Shown here one piece after another: positions 1-9,494 of a DNA stretch of 64,000 bases. The stretch spans positions 37,765 to 101,764 of the forward strand of contig JALCCG010000052.1 in the NCBI GenBank assembly GCA_023212695.1, written 5' to 3'. The notes below the pieces were generated by a model that worked only from the letters and a program-made list of their open reading frames with translations, made no database searches and was not told where the DNA came from. Every line of letters starts with the position of its first letter. The first letter of the stretch is position 1. This stretch comes from Sporisorium sorghi. Taxonomy: Eukaryota; Basidiomycota; Ustilaginomycetes; Ustilaginales; Ustilaginaceae. The translations under genes and the position numbers were made by a program.

Positions 1-1639
1 TGCGGCGCTTGTTGGCGAGCACGGTGGCTTCGGCGCGTGCGGCGAGGTTGTGTTTCCACGGTGCTTGCTCAGTGTCGTCGTCGGAGGCTTCGTCGTCATG
101 CTCGTCGTCGTCGTCGTCGGAGCCAAGACCCATGTCCGAGTCACTGTCGGCGAAGGGGATGTCTTTGTTGGATGCACGTCCGTCGGCTTCGTCCGCTTCA
201 ATGGCTTTGCGCGTGAATGCACGACGGCCGTGGGCGTTGTCGTCGTCGTCATTGTCGCCGTCCTCAAAGCCTCCGTCGCTGTCATCATCGTCGTCATCGT
301 TCTGGGTGTCGTCGATGTCATCGTCGAGAAGCACGTCGTCGAAAGCCGCTCGGCGCACACGCTTGCCCTTCGCAGGCGAGGTGTACTCAAATGCGTCATC
401 TTCCCCTTCGTCAGCAGCGGCGAGGTCGCCAGAGCGCAGACCGGTCGAGTCAGAGTCAAACAGCCTGAGCTCGCTCTGCGCCGCGAGGTTGTCGAGCGTG
501 GTATGCGCATCCTGCAGATCCATGACCATCTTTTCGCCCTCGCCTGCTGGCTCGCCACCATCCTCGCCCTGCCGAGTAAAGTTTCCAGGCACATTGATAT
601 ACACAGCATCCTTGTCGAACATGACACCGCCCACGTCGCTCATAGGCGCGTGGATGAGCTTTGCCTTGTCCGAAAGCTTGCGGCGCTTCTCGCTGTCCTG
701 GGTGGGAAGCGGGCACGGGTCGTTGAGCTTTTCGATCGATGTAATCGAAAGATCTCCCGCGCCTGGGATGTGCACTCGCTGCGATGCGCGCAGATGCGTG
801 CCGTGGAGGTAGCCGTAGACGGTGATGGTTCGGTCGCCTTTGGGGTTGGCGCGGATGTCTTCGCGCGGTGTGAGGTCCTCCATACGGTCGGCGAGCACGT
901 ACGGATGCGTGTTGCGGAAGATGAGCGGGCGGAACTTCATCACGCCAATGAACCGCGACAGATTCTGGATCTCGGTGTCCGGGTATCGACCGTTGATGAT
1001 GCCTGACAGGTAGAATAGCTTGGCGCCGTCGTAGATCTCGGTCCAAAAGCGCTGCTTCAAGCGCTTCTTGGTCGCCTTGAGCGTCTTGGCTTTCTTGATG
1101 AGGTCGAGATGCGTGAGCACGCCAATCACCTTGGGAAACCCATGCGACTGCAACACGTTGAGAAACTCCATAGTCTCCATCTCGAACCCAAACGACCCGT
1201 CGATCATCAACAGCACCAAATCCGCCACTTTACCGATATCAATCATACTGTTGATATCGTTATTACACTCGATAAACGTAACCCTCCTCTTCTTGCCCGT
1301 GACGACCGTGACAGGCCCCTTGATCTCCGCCAGCGTGTGCTTGGTGTACCGGCGGATGAGCGAGCGCATGAGCGTCGTCTTGCCCACCCCCTCGGGCCCA
1401 ACCACGGCGACGATGATCGGAGGCGGCTCATCCTCGGGCGTCCTGTCGGCAAGAGGTACGTGGAATCGTTTCTGGTCCTTTTCGGCATTGCGCAGGATCT
1501 GCTTTTGGGCGACGTTGATGTTGGCAGAGATGAAGGCTTTGGGGTTGAAGCCGTTGGTGTGCTTGGCTTTGGCCTTTTCGGCCTTACCGCCCGTCTTGGC
1601 CTTGCGATGCGCTTTGTTGGCTTGTTGTGCGTCCGCCAT
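1..1639 (-). CDS. BMS1: Ribosome biogenesis GTPase BMS1 (N-terminal half, truncated by window edge)
   Basis: BMS1 is a nucleolar GTPase of the SSU processome that, with Rcl1, is needed for early cleavages of pre-rRNA and 40S assembly. The reading frame from the ATG at 1639 stays open for 546 codons to the left edge, so only about half of a protein usually near 1,150-1,200 residues is visible. It begins MADAQQANKAHRKAKTGGKA, a basic nucleolar-type N-terminus. A P-loop GPEGVGKTT lies at residues 81-89, followed by the BMS1/TSR1-type region with the family-typical stretch RFIGVMKFRPL and NTHPYVLADRMEDL. Past about residue 400 the protein becomes strongly acidic (D/E/S runs), as BMS1 does between its GTPase and C-terminal domains. 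No intron is needed. It diverges from the SREBP gene, with a tRNA gene between them. Confidence 0.93.
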   Translation of the reverse strand, partial: MADAQQANKAHRKAKTGGKAEKAKAKHTNGFNPKAFISANINVAQKQILRNAEKDQKRFHVPLADRTPEDEPPPIIVAVVGPEGVGKTTLMRSLIRRYTKHTLAEIKGPVTVVTGKKRRVTFIECNNDINSMIDIGKVADLVLLMIDGSFGFEMETMEFLNVLQSHGFPKVIGVLTHLDLIKKAKTLKATKKRLKQRFWTEIYDGAKLFYLSGIINGRYPDTEIQNLSRFIGVMKFRPLIFRNTHPYVLADRMEDLTPREDIRANPKGDRTITVYGYLHGTHLRASQRVHIPGAGDLSITSIEKLNDPCPLPTQDSEKRRKLSDKAKLIHAPMSDVGGVMFDKDAVYINVPGNFTRQGEDGGEPAGEGEKMVMDLQDAHTTLDNLAAQSELRLFDSDSTGLRSGDLAAADEGEDDAFEYTSPAKGKRVRRAAFDDVLLDDDIDDTQNDDDDDDSDGGFEDGDNDDDDNAHGRRAFTRKAIEADEADGRASNKDIPFADSDSDMGLGSDDDDDEHDDEASDDDTEQAPWKHNLAARAEATVLANKRR

Positions 1640-2013
1640 GGTGGTGAGAGGCGGATCGTGCTGGGTGTGTGGGCTACAGCTTCGTTAGGGGTTGCTTCGC
1701 CAGCGTTGCGCCGGCTGCGGGTGATGGAGCGAGCTGCCCCTCTGTTCGAGAGTTGAAGAGCTTGTCCCTGACTGACTAGATGTGCGGTGGATAGGAGCAG
1801 TGCCAAATTGTGACTGCTGAGTGTTGTGTGATGGTAGCAGTGGCAAAGCCAGTGACTAAACGAGAAGGTCGAGCATCAAAAAAAAAGGGTCTTCAGCTTC
1901 AACTCAAATTTCTCGAAAAAATTTCCTGGCCGGCTGCTGTTGCTCTCCACTCCGCCAAAGCTGAATCTGAATCATGTAAGCAAGCAACGAAAAACCGCAA
2001 AAAAAAAGGAAAA
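1640..2013. other. Spacer: BMS1 5' leader and tRNA-Phe 3' flank
   Basis: This interval holds the upstream region of BMS1 and the 3' flank of the tRNA-Phe gene. I see no coding sequence. Short open frames here use non-ATG starts and resemble nothing. Confidence 0.6.
1999..2013 (-). terminator. RNA polymerase III terminator of tRNA-Phe
   Basis: On the minus strand the mature tRNA end is followed at once by TTTT (2010-2013), two C residues, and then nine T residues (1999-2007). T runs of four or more stop Pol III. Confidence 0.8.
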
Positions 2014-2133
2014 TGCTCCTTACCTGGGTCGAACAGGTGACCTCCCGATATGCGATCCGCTTCATCAGCGGCGACTTTTTCAAAGAAACTGAATTCTTCA
2101 GTCGGACGCTCGTACCAACTGAGCTAAAGAAGC
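2014..2133 (-). tRNA. tRNA-Phe(GAA), with a 46-nt intron
   Basis: The cloverleaf can be drawn by hand. The acceptor stem is GCTTCTT paired with AAGGAGC and discriminator A at 2014. The D arm is GCTC/GAGC, and the T arm is ACCTG-TTCGACC-CAGGT. The anticodon stem is TCCGA/TCGGG, and the loop reads C-T-GAA-G-A once an intron at 2050-2095 is removed. The intron sits at the canonical place, one base 3' of the anticodon. The intron starts with a short sequence that can pair with the anticodon region (aattcag against ctgaa), as pre-tRNA introns often do. The acceptor, anticodon and T stems pair fully apart from G-T pairs. Confidence 0.95.
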
Positions 2134-2160
2134 TGCGTAGTGGCGGGAAAGAAAGTTGCA

Positions 2161-2168
2161 AATATATA
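2161..2168 (-). promoter_or_regulatory. TATA-like box 5' of tRNA-Phe
   Basis: The sequence is CTATATATT on the minus strand, centred about 30 bases upstream of the tRNA 5' end (2133). The tRNA-Ile gene has an equivalent box at the same distance. This fits TFIIIB/TBP placement as known from fission yeast Pol III genes. Confidence 0.5.
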
Positions 2169-2881
2169 GCGTGATGAAAGTATTTTGGACAGACTGTCGA
2201 CAGTCTGTCCATCCATGGCATCACGGCAAGCATGACTGTAGATCAGCGTTGACCGCTTTAGCTTGTTCGCTGTTGAATGCTGCTCGCGAGTGCAGTTGTA
2301 GCAAGGGCACAGCTCTCGATTCGAGAAGTGGTGCGTGAGAGAGAGCGCCAAAGCATCCCATGACTGATAGCTGGCGGCGGGGCAGAAAGTGGCCTGATAT
2401 TTCGATTTCGACCGTAGTCAGAGAGTGGCTTCGCGGTGGAAATTCTGATTTTGGCATGGCCGCAAGTTGGCTGATCAGATGCAGGGTTCGTTTTCTGGCG
2501 TTGAATTTGGCAGAGGAAATAAATAGAGCTGTCGGAAGACAAGCCGACGAGACACAGCCCGCCGCTCTTTGCTCTCCACACAAAATCGTACGATGCTGCC
2601 TCTCTGCCTCTGCCACTCTACGCCATGCCTTTGCAGCTTTTGACAGGCTGAGCTGCTCTCTGTTCTTCCTCCATCTAGCCTTGAGCATGCAAGCGACTTT
2701 TGCCTACGACTGATCATCCAATCCACTGTTCGGCACATCCGAAGGCTCTTCGGCTTTGCACAGAGGGGCTTTCTGCTGCGCTTGCACAGCCTTCACGACG
2801 TTCAACGCAGCCTTCGACTCTTGCTTCCGACCTTGTCAAATCGCTGAGTCGTCTCTACCTCAACATCACCTTGGCAAGCGC

Positions 2882-2974
2882 ATGCACCCATCCAGCTCCA
2901 GCTCTTGTCTAGGTTATCAACACTATCTTTCCGACTACATGAGATCCAGCGGCAACCATCTTTTTGCCAAATAG
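2882..2974 (+). promoter_or_regulatory. Possible upstream ORF in the SREBP leader
   Basis: An ATG at 2882 opens a 30-codon frame ending in TAG at 2972-2974, 52 bases before the SREBP start codon. If the leader includes it, it could reduce main-frame translation. The transcript start is not known, and an intron in the leader is not excluded. Confidence 0.3.
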
Positions 2975-3026
2975 TCTCACGCCATCCAGTGAAACCTAGC
3001 CAAGGCACCTGGCTCGACGAGCTGCC

Positions 3027-6000
3027 ATGTACTCTACACCGATCAACAACGGCGGCCCTTCCGTCTCTCCGCCTCAGCACCAGTATCATCAGCAGCAGCA
3101 ACAGCAGGAGCAATACACGCAGCACGCTCAGCAGTCCCGGCAGCAGGAATCGCTCGAGGGCCAGCTGCAACATCTCCAACAGCAACAAGCACAACTCGAA
3201 GCCATGCGCATCCTTCAGCAACAACACATGCTGCCCAACATTGTCACCCCCAAGCAGGATGATCTTGCCCTCGTCCACAATCAACCTTCCGGTCCGTGGT
3301 CGAGCGAGGATTACGACTCCATGATGCGCACCATCCTCGACGCTACTCTGCCTTCGGATCATTTCACCGACCTCGAGGCACCCGCTTCGCTTGCATCCTT
3401 CTCAGCGTCATATGCTGGCTCCTTCGTCTCTGGCTCTAGCGACAGCGGCGCCAGCCCAGACGCTATCAACGATCTCGTCTACGGCGCTGCCAACTTGCCG
3501 ACACCCCCTGACTCCGATGTCAGCTCCTCGGCTCGCAACTTTTCCTTCTCGCTCGTCCCCAGCAGCGGTGCAGCCATCAGCCCCGACGGAAGCCTGGACC
3601 TATCGAACACTTCCTATGCACAGTCATATTCTGGCTCGGACACCACTTCGCCTTACGCTCAGAACTTTAACCTGCAGCCTTCCTCCTCAACCTCGCCCTT
3701 CGGTCTGCAGCCTGTCCAGCTCCCACCCGCTTCACTACCCACCAACGGACCTTCGCCATCCGCATCGGCGTCCCAGCAGTGGAACAACAACTTCCTCACC
3801 CCCAACGCGTCTGGACTTCAGCCCTCTCCCGCATCACAAGTGACCCCTCCGCAGTCGAGTGAGGCCGCACCAGCTGCTGTGCCAGCTCCTTCTGGCAACG
3901 CAAATGGCGCTGGTCGCAAGAGACGTGCGGCAGATGCCAAGCCGGAACCAAAAAGAGCCGCCGTCGCCACCGCGCCAAAGGCAGAGCCCGCCGAAGACAA
4001 TCGCAAGACAAAGAAGGCCAAGTCCACCGTCTTGTCCGCATCGTCGGTTGAGCTCAAGCCAGCCTCGTCCACCAGCGCTGCACCTATCAGCAGCATCAGC
4101 AGCAAGCTGCCTCACATGGAAGTCGGTAGCAACGCAACCGCTCTCGCCGCCATCGAGAGGCTCAAAGCCAAGCGACTCCAAGAATCGCAGGCCGCTGCAC
4201 AGGCTGCCCGCGAAGCACAGGCTGCCCAAGCCACGTCACAGTCATCCGCCTCGCCAACGTCCAACGACAAAGCACAGCTAGACCCCGCCACTCGTCAGCA
4301 GAAAAAGGTCGCCCACAACGCCATCGAGAGGAGGTATCGCAACAACATCAACGACCGCATCGCCGCCCTTCGTCGTGCCGTCCCTGCTCTGCGTGAGATT
4401 CGACCTCGCAAGACGCCGTCCGGTCGCAGGAGTCGAAAAGCACAGCAGGAAGAGGACCTCGTCGATGGTGTTCCTGCCGCCACCAAGCTCAACAAGGCCA
4501 CCATCCTCGGTAAAGCCACCGACTACATCAAATACCTAAAGTCGCGCGAGTTGCGCTTGACAAGCGAAGTGGCCGGTCTTCGTGAACTCGTCCGCAGTCT
4601 CGAGGGTGGTGAGGAGCTCCTTGAGCTCTGGGAGGCCGAGATGGACAAGGTGGTCGCCGAGCAAGAAGCCCTCGCCGCTGCAGCAGCTGCCAAGGAGGAG
4701 GAGGAGGAGGCAGAACAAGCTGCTGGCAATGTCGAGGCTGACGACGACGACGATGACGATGAAGAGGCTGAAGACGATAATTATGAAGCTGATACTGGTG
4801 AGAGCTCCTACGCCAGCGCTTCATCCTCGTCCCCTCCATCTGCACGAAGCCGCACCGGATATAAAGCTGGTCGAGGTCGTCGTTCGGGCATCAGTGGTGC
4901 TCTTTCCTCTGTTGCCTCGTCTCGATACATGCTCGCCACCTTTTTGGGCATCAGCTTCATTGGCTCCGGCACCGAGTTTGCTCTCGATGCGACTGCATCC
5001 GATGCAAGCCAAGTCGTTGCTCGCCCTACCACTGGCAAGGTCATGGTGGGCGCCGGCCGTCAGTTGCTCAAGCGTTCCGCTACCTACATGGCGCCTGCCA
5101 CTTTCCTTGCCCAGGACTCGCATGTCTTTGACGACGTTCCCACGCACGCACTCGCTTTTGAAGTGCTGCGTATCGTCTCATTTGCTGTCTGCTTCCTCTT
5201 CCTCGTCTGGCCGCTCTTTTCGCGTCTCTTTGCGTCCCGCTCGCCCTCGACGCCTTCGGCCGAACGTATCAGCGAGGCGGACGAAGAGCAAGACGAGACT
5301 CCGAGAAGCCACACTCACAAGCTGCGTCGTGCGTTGGCCAAGGGTGAGATTGACGTTGCTGCCTACGACAAGGCTGTGCGTGCTCGTGTAGCTGCTCCCA
5401 CGTCTGCAGTCTTCGCTGTACCCTCGGTGGCTTTGGCTGCAACGCGTCTTGCACTCAGCCGCACGTCGCGCGTCCACAGGATTCTACCCGCTCAGAGCAT
5501 CTCTGACGAGGCTGCAGCAGCTCTCGCTCGCCTCCTTGAAGTCGAGACGCTGTGCGAAGGCAAGTCGCAGACATCGTGGATGCTCCGACTTCACACCGCA
5601 CTTCGCCTCGCGAACAGCAAGCACGTGCGTGCTGGTGGAAGTATCATGGCCACACGCGATCCTGTCGTATCCACGCCCCGTCTCAAAGCTACCTTGGCGC
5701 TGTCTCTTGCTCGTCTTGGTGAAGGTGTCGACGCCGTTCAGGACCTCGCCGATCAACTTTGGACGGATGCACGATCGAGTCTGCGTGACTCGGCCTCTGG
5801 CAAGGCTTCGTCGAGCAGCGAGGCCGACACCACCACCACATCGCCGTCTGCATCTGACAAGGACGAGAGCCTCATCAAGTCGCAAGACGCCTCTTGGCTC
5901 TCTTGTGTGCTCTCGCTCGACCTCGACACTGCCTTGGATTTGTTGGCATCTGCATCCTCCTCCGCCGATTCGCGCAACTGCGACTTTTCCGCCGTGCTCG

Positions 6001-6791
6001 CCATCGCCGACGCCTACTACGCAGCGCGTCTCACAGCTGTGTGGAACCGCCTGTTGGCCAGTCTGGTCCATGCTTCGTGTCCCTCTTCGTCCGAAGCTGA
6101 CCCGCACTCGCTCGTCAGGGAGTTTGTCTCGCTGCAGGCCAAGCAGAGGCTGGATTTGGACGTTGTTCGAGATGCTGATAAGCGAAAGGAGCTGCATGTA
6201 GAGGTCACGTCGCTGGCGCGTACTGCTCCGCCGACGGCGCGCGCGTGGCAGATGGCGCAGGTGACGCTGGCTACGTGGTCGGTTGTGCTTGGCAACGTTG
6301 CCTTGGCGCGACACGTTGCGTCGATTCTGCGCGAGCACCCGCTTGCCGTCGAGGGCAACGTCAAGCTCGCCAGCGTCGCTACGCTGCACTCGTTTGTCGT
6401 TGTCGAAGGCGATTCGCTGGATTCGTCCTCGGCTGCTTCTCATGACGAGCTGGACGCTAAAGCCATTGTGTTTCTGGGCTGGCTGCGCTTCCTGCGCACC
6501 TACGCCAACGCTCGCACGGACGTCAAGACCCTGCACGCTGCCACGCTGCACGTCAGGAAGCTTGTTGCTGCTGTCACTGCGCCTGTCACAGTGGTTGCGT
6601 CGCACAGCGAGGAGGACGATGCTAGCAGCAGCGAGGAAGAGGTGGAGGCTAGTCTTGACCGTGTCACAGACCTGTGCACTGCGCTGGGCCGTAGGATCAA
6701 CCGCCTGGGTCTTTCGGCTGACGAGTCGGCGGCGGCGAAGCTGCTGGTTGACGCTGCTGAGGACGATAGGGATTCCGGGATCGAGGTGTGA
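3027..6791 (+). CDS. SRE1: SREBP-family bHLH transcription factor, membrane-anchored (Sre1-like)
   Basis: This is a 1,254-residue protein. In order it has a Gln-rich N-terminus (about 20-65), a long Ser/Pro/Ala-rich region, and a basic helix-loop-helix at about 424-530. It then has an acidic stretch (about 555-585), two hydrophobic segments (about 634-652 and 713-735), and a long C-terminal region like that of fungal SREBP homologues. The basic region reads AIERRYRNNINDRI, with the Tyr that marks SREBPs in place of the usual Arg. The loop is expanded by a basic insert before the second helix (KLNKATILGKATDYIKYLK). Family members sit in the ER membrane, are cleaved when sterol or oxygen falls, and the released N-terminus drives sterol and hypoxia genes. 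The ATG at 3027 is the only sensible start. Family assignment is firm; proteolytic regulation is inferred from the layout. Confidence 0.9.
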   Translation: MYSTPINNGGPSVSPPQHQYHQQQQQQEQYTQHAQQSRQQESLEGQLQHLQQQQAQLEAMRILQQQHMLPNIVTPKQDDLALVHNQPSGPWSSEDYDSMMRTILDATLPSDHFTDLEAPASLASFSASYAGSFVSGSSDSGASPDAINDLVYGAANLPTPPDSDVSSSARNFSFSLVPSSGAAISPDGSLDLSNTSYAQSYSGSDTTSPYAQNFNLQPSSSTSPFGLQPVQLPPASLPTNGPSPSASASQQWNNNFLTPNASGLQPSPASQVTPPQSSEAAPAAVPAPSGNANGAGRKRRAADAKPEPKRAAVATAPKAEPAEDNRKTKKAKSTVLSASSVELKPASSTSAAPISSISSKLPHMEVGSNATALAAIERLKAKRLQESQAAAQAAREAQAAQATSQSSASPTSNDKAQLDPATRQQKKVAHNAIERRYRNNINDRIAALRRAVPALREIRPRKTPSGRRSRKAQQEEDLVDGVPAATKLNKATILGKATDYIKYLKSRELRLTSEVAGLRELVRSLEGGEELLELWEAEMDKVVAEQEALAAAAAAKEEEEEAEQAAGNVEADDDDDDDEEAEDDNYEADTGESSYASASSSSPPSARSRTGYKAGRGRRSGISGALSSVASSRYMLATFLGISFIGSGTEFALDATASDASQVVARPTTGKVMVGAGRQLLKRSATYMAPATFLAQDSHVFDDVPTHALAFEVLRIVSFAVCFLFLVWPLFSRLFASRSPSTPSAERISEADEEQDETPRSHTHKLRRALAKGEIDVAAYDKAVRARVAAPTSAVFAVPSVALAATRLALSRTSRVHRILPAQSISDEAAAALARLLEVETLCEGKSQTSWMLRLHTALRLANSKHVRAGGSIMATRDPVVSTPRLKATLALSLARLGEGVDAVQDLADQLWTDARSSLRDSASGKASSSSEADTTTTSPSASDKDESLIKSQDASWLSCVLSLDLDTALDLLASASSSADSRNCDFSAVLAIADAYYAARLTAVWNRLLASLVHASCPSSSEADPHSLVREFVSLQAKQRLDLDVVRDADKRKELHVEVTSLARTAPPTARAWQMAQVTLATWSVVLGNVALARHVASILREHPLAVEGNVKLASVATLHSFVVVEGDSLDSSSAASHDELDAKAIVFLGWLRFLRTYANARTDVKTLHAATLHVRKLVAAVTAPVTVVASHSEEDDASSSEEEVEASLDRVTDLCTALGRRINRLGLSADESAAAKLLVDAAEDDRDSGIEV

Positions 6792-7553
6792 GCCCGCAGC
6801 GCTGTTTTGAGACTCTTTCATGTTACTCTCTCTAGGATCTCACTTTCATTTAGGACCCCCGTAGCTCGTTTAATCAATCACAGGACTGCTTTTGATTTCT
6901 TCGCTCGCCCTCGTGGGACTGCTTTCCGTCCGCGCTCAACTGGTTGTGTTGCTGTGCAACCTCGTCGTGCTTGCTCTTCCGTCCATGCTGATGTCGTTGT
7001 GACTGCTTGCCTTTCTTGCCACCTCATCGTGACAGCTCTTGCGTCCATGCTCATTTCGTTGTGATTGCTTTTCGCATTCGTGCACTCTCATCGTGACTGA
7101 TCCTGCGTTCGTTCTCATCTCGTCTTGCTTGCTCGTCCATTCACTCGTTGCCATCGTTGCCATCGTGACCATCGTGAGCGCTCGAATCGACCAAGGCTCT
7201 GGACAACAATCTCGTTTCTGTGTGCGTGTGCGCGTGTGCATGTGCGTGCGAGAGTCTAATGAAAACCGTCTAAGATTGAACGAAAGATGCTTGTGGTGGA
7301 ACAGTGAGATGAAGACGAACATACGAACGAATGAGCCAAATGAGTGTGATAGAGAGTGTGAGTGAGATGGGAGACAGGGGTTCCATCTGTAGTAAACGAG
7401 TGAGCGAGTGAGCGTACGGGTCCCGAGCGAGAGTGAAAGCGGGAATGAGCAAGTGTCCGTAGCATCCGGCTCAGACCCAACTGCCTCAGCAGAGTGGAGA
7501 GAATGATGATGAGCCTGTTCGAGCGGGTACACCTCCCCCAACCTCCCCTCCCT
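6792..7553. other. Convergent 3' spacer with degenerate tandem repeat
   Basis: This is the tail-to-tail spacer between the SREBP gene and the PSR-type phosphatase gene. It holds a three-copy imperfect repeat (6961-7150) and T/G-rich sequence, and no supported gene. Confidence 0.6.
6961..7150 (+). repeat. Imperfect tandem repeat, three copies of about 62-64 nt
   Basis: Copies start at 6961, 7023 and 7087. Each begins CTCRTCGTG, continues with a variant of CTTGCGTCCATGCTCAT, and then TTCGTTGTGATTGC. The third copy is the most diverged. It lies just 3' of the SREBP gene, probably within or near its 3' UTR. Confidence 0.6.
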
Positions 7554-9494
7554 CTACAGCGCACCATCCAACACAGCGCGCACATCATCCACCTCCGCCA
7601 GATCCGCCAAAAACGGACACAGGTCCGTCAGCTCCGTATCATGCGGATCGTTAAACCAACTACTAATCGGCACCGCGTTGTTCGGATGGAAAATATAGCT
7701 CGCGGGCGAGTTGTCGATGATAATCGTATCGCCAATCTCCCTGCCCAACTGGCTCAAATCCTTGACATAGTTGCCCTTGTGATTATAACAGCTCTCCCTA
7801 AACAACCTGTGGCGGACAGCGTGGTGGATATCGAGCATGTCCAGCACCGGATCGGCGTACTTGGACAGCGAGGCGGTGAACACGACCACTTCGTAGATCA
7901 GGCCCATCTGGCGCATAAACTCGTCGACTCCGGGACGTTTGATGACGTATACGTTGTGCACCGTGCCGTCGATTTCGACGGGGACGATAAAGTCGGCGTT
8001 CTGGATCATCTTGAACGACGAGTGGACCAGAGTCTCGTCAAGGTCGAGCACGAGACACTTGCGGCCCGAATCCAGCGAGCCGATCCCAGGGAGCAGGGGG
8101 CACGGGTTCCCGAATTCGTCGAGGGGGATACCGATGCCGCCTTGCAGGATGAGCCGCTGCTCCTCGGTCTGGTCGTCAGTCAGGTAGCCGTCTTCGTCCT
8201 CCAGGTCCATATCGTCTTCATCGTCGTCGTCATCATCGTCATCGTTCTCATCGTCTTCATCGTCATCGTCGGAGAGGGACGTCCGATGCCCGCCTCCATT
8301 CACACTCGACGCACGCGACTTGCGCACCTCATCCGCCGCTGTCACGAAAGACGCTCCCGGAGGCACCACGGCGCCAGACATGACGTCGCCCGTCTCGGCG
8401 CGCGGTAGCTTGGTGCCCCCGCCCGGCGTCGTTGGGTAGTCGGCACTTCCAGCAGCAGCAGCGGACGCGTCCTTCGACGCAGGTGTGCGGGGTGGCACAG
8501 CCACCGTTGTTGCAGCTGCAGCGTTGTTGCGCGCCGGCACGCTGGCAGCAGTGACGTTGGAGCGGCCCTTCTCGCGCATCTCCTCGTGCCGCACTGCACT
8601 AGAGGTGGCGGAGGAGCACGTGAGGAACGCCACCAGTCGTTGGCCGAAGCTCGGCTTGCTGGGTTTTGACGCCTTCGTCGCCGTTGTCGCTGCGGGTCTT
8701 GACGCCGACGCGGGCTGCTTGGCTGCGCCTGCCCTCGCAGCAGCACCGGATGACGCAGGTGCAGCAGCAGCCGGCGACTGCGCTGTTGACTTTGTCGCAG
8801 CAGCCCCGGTCGCAGACACGGGTGCAGCTCCAGCCGGTGCTACTGCTGCTGCTTGACCCGAATGCTTGCGCGGAGGCACGTCGATCAGGCCGTCCTTCTC
8901 CACCGTCCCCTCGCTGCTCTCGGTCGCCGTGGGCAGATTCGACTTGTCCGAGCTTCGGCCGCCCAATGCCGCCTCGTCGTCCTCTTGCGCCGCCGCCGCT
9001 GCAGGAAGAATCGTGCTGTGCGTCAGCGTGTTGCCTGCTGTTGAGCCACCAATCAAGGTGGATGACGCTTGCTGTTCGTGATGCGCATCCTCAGCGTCGT
9101 CTTGTGCACCTGCTGATGGTGCTGCTGCTGAACCGGAGGCAGCAAGGACCGACGCAGGGATGGCCGGCGCTGCTGCTGACGCGCTGCTCGAGTTAGCCCG
9201 TGCCTGCTCCTGCGCAGCTTGCGAGCCGAGCCGTGCTGCCGCAGCCACAGCTTCGTCCTGCGACCGCAACTGCGCCGCTTCTTCGGCTTGTGCGCTGCTG
9301 CTCGCTGCTGCTGCGGCGGCGCTGTTCTTCTTCTTCTTCTTCTTGCGTGCCGGATCGCCCTTTTTCGGGACAGCCTGTGTGGGACGCGCCGCTCGAGCGA
9401 CGACAGGCACTTGGCCCGGTTGCACCTGTGTGATGATGGACGCCAATGCCGATGACTCGGATGGATCCGGGACGCTGGTGATGGGTGAACTCAT
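7554..9494 (-). CDS. PSR1: FCP1-homology (HAD) protein phosphatase, PSR/SCP type
   Basis: The protein is 646 residues from the ATG at 9494; a longer frame exists only with a GTG start. The C-terminal 190 residues form an FCP1-homology domain. It opens [14 protein letters not shown], with the catalytic DxDxT at residues 484-488. It continues with [32 protein letters not shown] and [20 protein letters not shown], and ends within 20 residues of [10 protein letters not shown]. The order and wording match fungal Psr1/Psr2 and animal SCP phosphatases, which remove Ser/Thr phosphate; yeast Psr proteins act in salt-stress signalling at the plasma membrane. The first 450 residues are low-complexity Ala/Ser/Pro, with a poly-Lys run near residue 50 and an Asp/Glu tract just before the domain. 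The Cys-rich palmitoylated N-terminus of yeast Psr1 is not visible, so membrane placement is uncertain. Confidence 0.88.
   Translation of the reverse strand: MSSPITSVPDPSESSALASIITQVQPGQVPVVARAARPTQAVPKKGDPARKKKKKKNSAAAAAASSSAQAEEAAQLRSQDEAVAAAARLGSQAAQEQARANSSSASAAAPAIPASVLAASGSAAAPSAGAQDDAEDAHHEQQASSTLIGGSTAGNTLTHSTILPAAAAAQEDDEAALGGRSSDKSNLPTATESSEGTVEKDGLIDVPPRKHSGQAAAVAPAGAAPVSATGAAATKSTAQSPAAAAPASSGAAARAGAAKQPASASRPAATTATKASKPSKPSFGQRLVAFLTCSSATSSAVRHEEMREKGRSNVTAASVPARNNAAAATTVAVPPRTPASKDASAAAAGSADYPTTPGGGTKLPRAETGDVMSGAVVPPGASFVTAADEVRKSRASSVNGGGHRTSLSDDDDEDDENDDDDDDDDEDDMDLEDEDGYLTDDQTEEQRLILQGGIGIPLDEFGNPCPLLPGIGSLDSGRKCLVLDLDETLVHSSFKMIQNADFIVPVEIDGTVHNVYVIKRPGVDEFMRQMGLIYEVVVFTASLSKYADPVLDMLDIHHAVRHRLFRESCYNHKGNYVKDLSQLGREIGDTIIIDNSPASYIFHPNNAVPISSWFNDPHDTELTDLCPFLADLAEVDDVRAVLDGAL

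Larger units (their letters stand above)
2134..3026. other. Upstream region of the SREBP gene
   Basis: This interval is about 0.9 kb between the tRNA gene and the SREBP start. It carries the tRNA TATA-like box and a pyrimidine-rich stretch at about 2760-2900 that could be the transcription start zone and leader. It also holds a possible upstream ORF (2882-2974). Open frames on both strands overlap each other and look like chance. Confidence 0.5.
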
